Shown: piece by piece, positions 58,295-64,000 of the stretch
How the letters are laid out: the number at the start of each line of letters is the position of its first letter
How positions within the stretch are numbered: position 1 is the first letter of the stretch
Assembly: GCA_030549495.1 (NCBI GenBank)
Contig: JAUIRK010000728.1
Span: forward strand, 1-64,000
DNA: 64,000 nt
Origin: Nectonema munidae
Taxonomy: Eukaryota; Nematomorpha; Nectonematoida; Nectonematidae
Direction of reading: 5' to 3'
Made by a program: the position numbers and the translations under genes
The notes under the pieces: model-generated
Database searches by the model: none
Seen by the model: only the letters and a program-made list of their open reading frames with translations
What the model was told of the DNA's origin: nothing

Positions 58295-58829
58295 ACTCCA
58301 TATGAGTACTATTTAAGAAACATTGCTGCACCTTTTCTCGATCACATTATTATGTGTCTTACTGAGAAATTTTCTACATCAGCAATAATTTCAACATCTT
58401 AATTAAAATGTTAATCTAGACAAAGCTCTCACAAAATACAAAAATGACTTGTCCTTGTGTAGAATTATTTTCAATTGAATTCCAACTTTGGAAAAATCAT
58501 TTTATGCAAATGGCCACAAATCTACGACCTGAATCTCCAGCACAAGCAATAAAAGAATGCTCAGAAATAATGTTTCCAAATATTTATGTTCTTTTACGAA
58601 TAGCTTGCACAATTCCAGTAACTTCATGCCAGTGTGAAAGAAGTATAAGTGCATTACGTGGATTAAACACAATATGAGAGATTCAATGAAAAAAAGTCGT
58701 CTGTCTAAGCTAGCACTTCTGCACATTCACTACGATGCAGAAATAGATTTGGATAAAGTTGTAGATTTTTATGTTCCGAAGCATCCTCCTAGACTTGAAT
58801 TAAACAGCTTACTCTGTTAAAAAATTGAA

Positions 58830-59660
58830 AATTTTAAATAAATTTTACTTGTATATTTGATATATTTGTACTCAATTATTTATGTGTTCAAGTAGAATGA
58901 TCAATTAAATAGATTTTTGGAAGTGCCTTTATGTCTAAATTTGAAAGTATGTTCAATTTGTTTGACCCTCTAAAGATTTACAATAAATAAAAGCCTAATG
59001 GTTTGATTTTTATTGTCAAAGTTTTTTATCTTTGACTTAGTTTTTAAGAAAAAGAAAAAAATTATAATAAGAGGTAAATTGTCACAAGAAAGTATTAAAA
59101 TCCATACTTTATTTCTCTTCTATCAGTGATTCAGCAATATTCGCAATGGCACAAAAAGGGTTTAAATGTCAGATTAAGAAAAAACTTTTACAAAACAGGG
59201 CTTTAGGTTAGAAATGGAAAAACAACAATCAAATATAGAATAAGATTTTTAAAGAATGATGGGAAAGTATAGGGTTCAATCTACCAAGAAAGTCTAATTT
59301 CTTTATATAGCAATAGTTATGTAGCAAGTACAACGATAAGTCTTTAGGCTGTGTATGGGCCTGATTTATGTCTAGATTCGCCTTTAAGTCGTCAAATCAA
59401 CGACAATTTTTTTAGTTTTATAAAGAATAATACAAAAAAAAGTGTTTTAGTAATTTTTTGTATAAATATTGAAAAACATATCAAAAATTATGCCAGAACA
59501 TCAAACATCATAAGAAACACTAAAATTTATAATGAAAAAAAATTGGTAAAAAATTTGTAACCCAGGGTAATAGCAACTTTATAAATATTTTTAGAATAAG
59601 TAGGGAAAATCAAAATTTTTTAATTAAAATTTACAAAATAAATTAGATCTTATTTCCATT
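58830..59660. other. Non-coding region
   Basis: No feature recognised. The open frame at 59351 has no motif. Confidence 0.45.
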
Positions 59661-59669
59661 TTGAAGATT

Positions 59670-59960
59670 TAGGGTTCTTCAACTCTTTTTACACGTGGGC
59701 CCAAAATGATATTGAAATTAACTCTGGGCCCTAAAAATTCTAATTAAGTATAAAAGCATACAATACATAAAAATAGAAGAAGCACAATACTTTAATTTTT
59801 GTAATCGATGTCAAAATTATGCAGATATAAGTAAATTAGTGAGATTTTAATTGTTTTAGTCGAAACTTTTAACTTTTGATGTCTGTTGAAAAGTAATGGA
59901 GCCCAAATCGTTTTTCTCAGGGCACAAAATGAGCCGTGAGTCCTGGGTTAAAGAAGCCTG
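59670..59960. mobile_element. hAT MITE, second member of the 51012-51277 family
   Basis: Same orientation and sequence as the inner MITE at 51012, including TTCTTCAACTCTTTTTACAC, GGGCCCAAAATGATATTG and a GAAGCCTG end. No clear target duplication is left, and it is more diverged than the first copy. Confidence 0.82.
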
Positions 59961-59969
59961 CAATAAGGG

Positions 59970-61150
59970 ATTCAAAAAAATGAAAATTTTACATTTGGAA
60001 TTGTAAAATAACTTTTAATTTTATTATAGTTAGGAAATAAGGAAAGTTATATTTTTTCGATCATAAAGCAATTTTTTATCAGGCAAAAATTCAAATATCT
60101 ACATCATTTTTGCTTTTTTTTTATGAATATACACAATATTTTGTGAAGATGAAATATAACCCTTTTATTTATCATATTTCATATATGTAGTGTAAAATTT
60201 TTGGAAATTTTAATTCAAAATATACCTATCAAAATAATATGCTATCAAAAGAAATTAAACAGGTGAAAGTAGAAAATCTGATAAAGTTATATCAATCAAA
60301 AAAGGTGAATGAATCTAAAAATTGAACAATATGTAAAAATGAGATTCTTACGAAATATTTGTGACATTCCGTAGAGAATACGAACTCGCGTTGTAAAAGA
60401 GGAGGAAAAAGAGTAAGAAAACAAGGATATGCATTTTGTGGAGAAGAAGAAGAAGAAAGTGAAGACAAACAGAAGTGAATCTTCGTGAGATATTATTTGT
60501 TAATCTAATTTAATGGAAATCTCAAATGTAATTATTAACAATCACGGATCCCACACTTATATCATTCGACGTCAGTATTAACTTTGTTATGCTTGAATTG
60601 AACTGTGTTTTCTCCTTTAATACGTGATTACATAAGAGTTTGGTATATTTTTGAAATGTCCCATTGCGAAATAAACGACACATTGCGCAGAGAAGATAAT
60701 AAAGTGGCGACAAAGTGGAATAGGCATTCATGAAAACAGTGAACATATACATATATATGAGAGATAGTCAAAGAGAATATTGATTGTGTATTACTTTCTA
60801 TGCAATTTGGTGCAAATTCGCACTGACAAGTAGATTTAGCACCAATTAATGTGGAACTACTAGCTAAAGTAAAAGGATATTAATTTAACAAGTTTATAAA
60901 AACACTTTTTTCAATATAGATGGTATATATGTACTCACGCTTATGAAAGTATAAATATTATATATATATATATATGCATTTCGTCATTACGTCATATTAA
61001 GTTTTTTTCACGCGGAAAAAGTAATTAAGGAATAATTTGATTGTTATTGTTAAATAATAGTTATAATTAAACGAATCAACTCTTATTCATATGTCTTCTT
61101 AACTTAATCTCCACCAGACAACAGCATTATTCACCGCAAATTAACATCAA
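59970..61150. other. Non-coding region
   Basis: AT-rich, with a purine-rich stretch (GAAGAAGAAGAAGAAAG) near 60440 and an AT dinucleotide run near 60960. No gene recognised. Confidence 0.45.
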
Positions 61151-61155
61151 TCTCG

Positions 61156-61619
<464 letters not shown>

Positions 61620-62199
61620 TATTTTTTAAGAAATTAACTTTTTGTAAAATTTCATTCCCTTTGAACACGTTTTCAAAAAAGTTTCCCGATAATTTTTTGA
61701 GAAAATATTAAGTTTGAGCCAGATGGTTAAAAATGTTGTTTGCAAATATTGAATAAAACCAAATTTCTATATAGTTAACATATATATTTTTAAATTTTTT
61801 TATATTAATTCTTATGTTAAATTTTGCGAATATTTGTCCATTCTTTTAATAATATAAATTTTAGTAACCATCTTTAAAATATACCTGATTTTCTTTCTTT
61901 TTTAAATTCAATTTTGCTTCCTCTTATAACCGATAGAACTTTTATTATTGCCGATTTTTACATCGATTTGTTTAAAATTAATCACAGCTCCGTTTAATCT
62001 GAATTTTTAAAGGATTTAATTTCTAATAATTTTTTACCACTTGTGACTAAGACTACTTAAACAAATTTCCTTACTCTATCACTTATTCACAACATCTTTT
62101 ATAATTTTTTTTCCATGAAGTGAAAAGTTATAATATCACTAATGACGTTTCTTACGATTTTTCTACTTTTGTTTCATTTTTTTGTTTATTTTCTAAGTC

Positions 62200-63260
62200 T
62201 AATATCTCTTCACTTCATCAATTACAGAAACGTATCAATTTTTTCTTGTTTAAAAGTTTCTATCATTTAAACTTTCCGTTTTTAATCAATAAAACTTAAA
62301 TCTATTACCCATGGTTTAGCACAGAATTTTCTAATCTCACTATTTATGACAAAAAGATTTATATAAAATTTCCTAAATTCTATAGAAGTAAAATTAATCC
62401 ACCGCTCAATACAAGATGCTCTTTTTACTCTTGTCCATCAAATTTCCGAATCTTTTTTTAATAGTCGAGCTAAACTTGCAATTTTTTAGACTTTAGAAGG
62501 TGTTATTGCATAAACGTTATCTATATGGCATTAGGTATTCTCTTCTTGATTGGATTTCTTCTTTCCTTTATTCAAATTATGTTTACTATCAGAGTTGTTC
62601 TATCATTGAAATGTAAGGTGTCCTTCAAGGATCAATACTTGGGCCTTATTTATTCATAATTTTATTAATGATATCATCAATTATGAATATTTTTTCATTT
62701 AATTCTTTATGCTGAGGATATCTTCATAACTCATCCTGTTGAAAATGCCATGTTTTTAAAGTTTAATAAAATTAATGTTCTTTTAAATTCGATTAATGAT
62801 TGTCTGCTTAATAATAGGCTTCCTTTAAATGTTTCAAAACGTTGTTACAATTTTTTTCTAATAAAAGTGTTGAAAGTGCTTGTCATCTTGAAATTAATCG
62901 GCAAACTTTACATTCACTTTTTCAAGTCCGATATTTGAGGGTTGTACTTGATAGTCACTTAAATTTAAAAGAGATGTATGACACATTATTACCAAATTGT
63001 CTCGTCTATATGGAATTTTGTTTAAGTATAGGTTATACTTTGATAAAAAGTCACGTTTTACACTTTTTAATGCTCTGATTTACCTCATTTATTCTATGCT
63101 AATATTATTTAGTACAACACTGACAAACATCATCTAAAACATGATTCAGTCACGAAGAAATTTCTCAAATTTGTTAATTATTCTCTGCCTGAAACCTTTT
63201 TATACTCTTGATTATGTTGCAGCATATTTCTTGTGTACCTTTGATTTCAAATATGATTAA
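62200..63260 (+). pseudogene. LINE reverse transcriptase fragment, degenerate
   Basis: In several plus-strand frames it shows PWFSTEFSNLTIYDKKIYIK (62310), the linker before the RT; QGSILGPYLFIIFINDIINY (62621), the conserved QGSxLGPxLFxxxINDI block; LYAEDIFITHP (62709), replacing the (F/Y)ADD active site; and LNSINDCLLNNRLPLNVSK (62784). A further piece with KRCYNFFLIK and a C-terminal-like stretch follow to about 63260. Frameshifts and stops throughout. CR1/Jockey-like. Confidence 0.8.
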
Positions 63261-63539
63261 TTAAATATATGTTTTAATTTCTTGTACTTTTCAAATACAG
63301 CTATGCATACTCATTTTACTATATCTAAAGATGCTCCACATTTAAAACTGCATCCAGTAAAGTTTTAAACGTCAAATTATAATAAAGATGCTGTTCAAGA
63401 AGTAATTAAATATAAAAAAATATTAATTGAAAATATAATTCATTTATCAAAGTATTATTAATGCATCGTTTAAAACAAAAATTTTTGAATATTGGTAAAA
63501 AGGATAGTTTTGTGATGGAAAAATAGTTTATCACTATAC

Positions 63540-64000
63540 AAGGTTCAAATTCACGCAACAAAGCAACCGCTGCTTGCGCTTTTTTAATCACAATACAAGT
63601 ACTCCTTTCTTCATACAACAAATGCAGACAGACAATAACACCTCCGCATATGAAACTGAAGCCCTAGCACTCCTAACATCATGCAACCACATCATTGATA
63701 ACCTAATCTTCTTTGATCCAAATTCAAGCACATAATATTTTTTACAGACTCACAAAACAATAAAAGACCTACAACTTAACAGAAAAATTCCCCTTTCAAC
63801 ATTAAACCTAGCCAAGAAATTAATCAACCTTAGCAAACCTTTCTCAATTAAACTTCTCTGGTGCCCCGCCCATTCCTCCTCCTTTGAGAATTTTTTAGTA
63901 GATCTCTTATGTACATTCATAACATCACAACATTTCTTAACCCACGCCCTCCCTCTATCTACTTTTGAAACATCCATAAACATCTCAACTAAAAACGAAT
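63540..64000 (+). pseudogene. LINE RNase H domain fragment (runs off window)
   Basis: On the plus strand GSNSRNKATAACAFLI, then in a shifted frame SAYETEALALLTSCNHIID, TIKDLQLNRKI and FSIKLLWCPAHSSSFENF follow the order of RNase H blocks (DGS, E, TDS, WxPxH). The TDS aspartate position reads QTH, so an active-site residue appears lost. RNase H domains of this kind occur in I-clade and related LINEs. The reverse-strand open frames here are shadows. It continues past the window edge. Confidence 0.7.

Larger units (their letters stand above)
56378..58820 (+). pseudogene. P52rIPK/THAP-type hAT transposase, C-terminal half, split by another hAT
   Basis: The first part (56378-56557) has YEMISEIISLYKKERNDIEI and AEMPRMVARQQFRSPQS, the PRxxxRQxxR region of this group. 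The second part (about 58300-58820) has YYLRNIAAPFLDHIIMCL, MFPNIYVLLRIACTIPV and TSCQCERSISALRGLNT, then MRDSMKKSRLSKLALLHIHY, the hAT dimerisation domain. The reading is interrupted by the hAT element at 56558-58294, and the second part has further frameshifts. The 5' half is missing unless the THAP remnant at 52.2 kb belongs to it. Confidence 0.82.

Noticed and set aside
63750-63983. 77-codon reverse-strand open frame
   Set aside because: It is the shadow of the plus-strand RNase H fragment, which has recognisable motifs.

Overview
The window is AT-rich eukaryotic DNA with introns. It carries one intact-looking host gene, a very high load of decayed transposons, and about 11 kb of satellite-like tandem repeats at its left edge. 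The receptor resembles the arthropod GRD/CG8916 type. The mix of hAT, piggyBac, pogo/Tigger, Ty3/gypsy and LINE relics also fits an arthropod, perhaps a crustacean such as a parasitic copepod. The species guess is inference only.

Layout. 1-3091: 141-bp minisatellite, cut by the window edge. 3092-4200: degenerate ~151-bp repeats in a dimeric ~302-bp order. 4200-9000: ~61-bp AT-rich monomers, organised on the right into a ~342-bp higher-order repeat. 10229-11290: the 141-bp minisatellite again, in inverted orientation. 11.3-19 kb: non-coding DNA with a ~1 kb terminal-inverted-repeat element and a broken BED/CGBP1-like hAT transposase. 19.2-43.8 kb (minus strand): a pentameric (Cys-loop) ligand-gated channel gene in eight recognisable exons; the first exon was not found. 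43.8-64 kb: non-coding DNA with nested hAT relics, three LINE fragments, a THAP-like zinc-finger relic, MITEs and a long ATC microsatellite.

The receptor exons join in frame from the mature N-terminus to the stop. Exons 3, 4, 5 and 7 are 68, 221, 83 and 153 bp, the sizes known for vertebrate GABA-A receptor genes. The M2 segment is preceded by Ala-Asp-Arg rather than Pro-Ala-Arg, as in GRD-type subunits.

Intron 4 (13.4 kb) holds the most notable content. A broken pogo/Tigger transposon (29941 to ~31.9 kb) abuts a ~4.2 kb endogenous viral element. That element is a decayed L (polymerase) gene of a non-segmented negative-strand RNA virus, on the minus strand with a GDNQ motif at 34436-34447. 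It directly abuts a degenerate Ty3/gypsy retrotransposon (~36171-38490). The viral relic was later hit by a hAT MITE with a perfect 8-bp target duplication and by a piggyBac-type MITE at TTAA. The gypsy element was hit by another hAT MITE with a perfect duplication. The order of events can therefore be read from the sequence: virus copy first, DNA transposons later. The viral relic lies in the same orientation as the receptor, so it is present in that gene's primary transcript.
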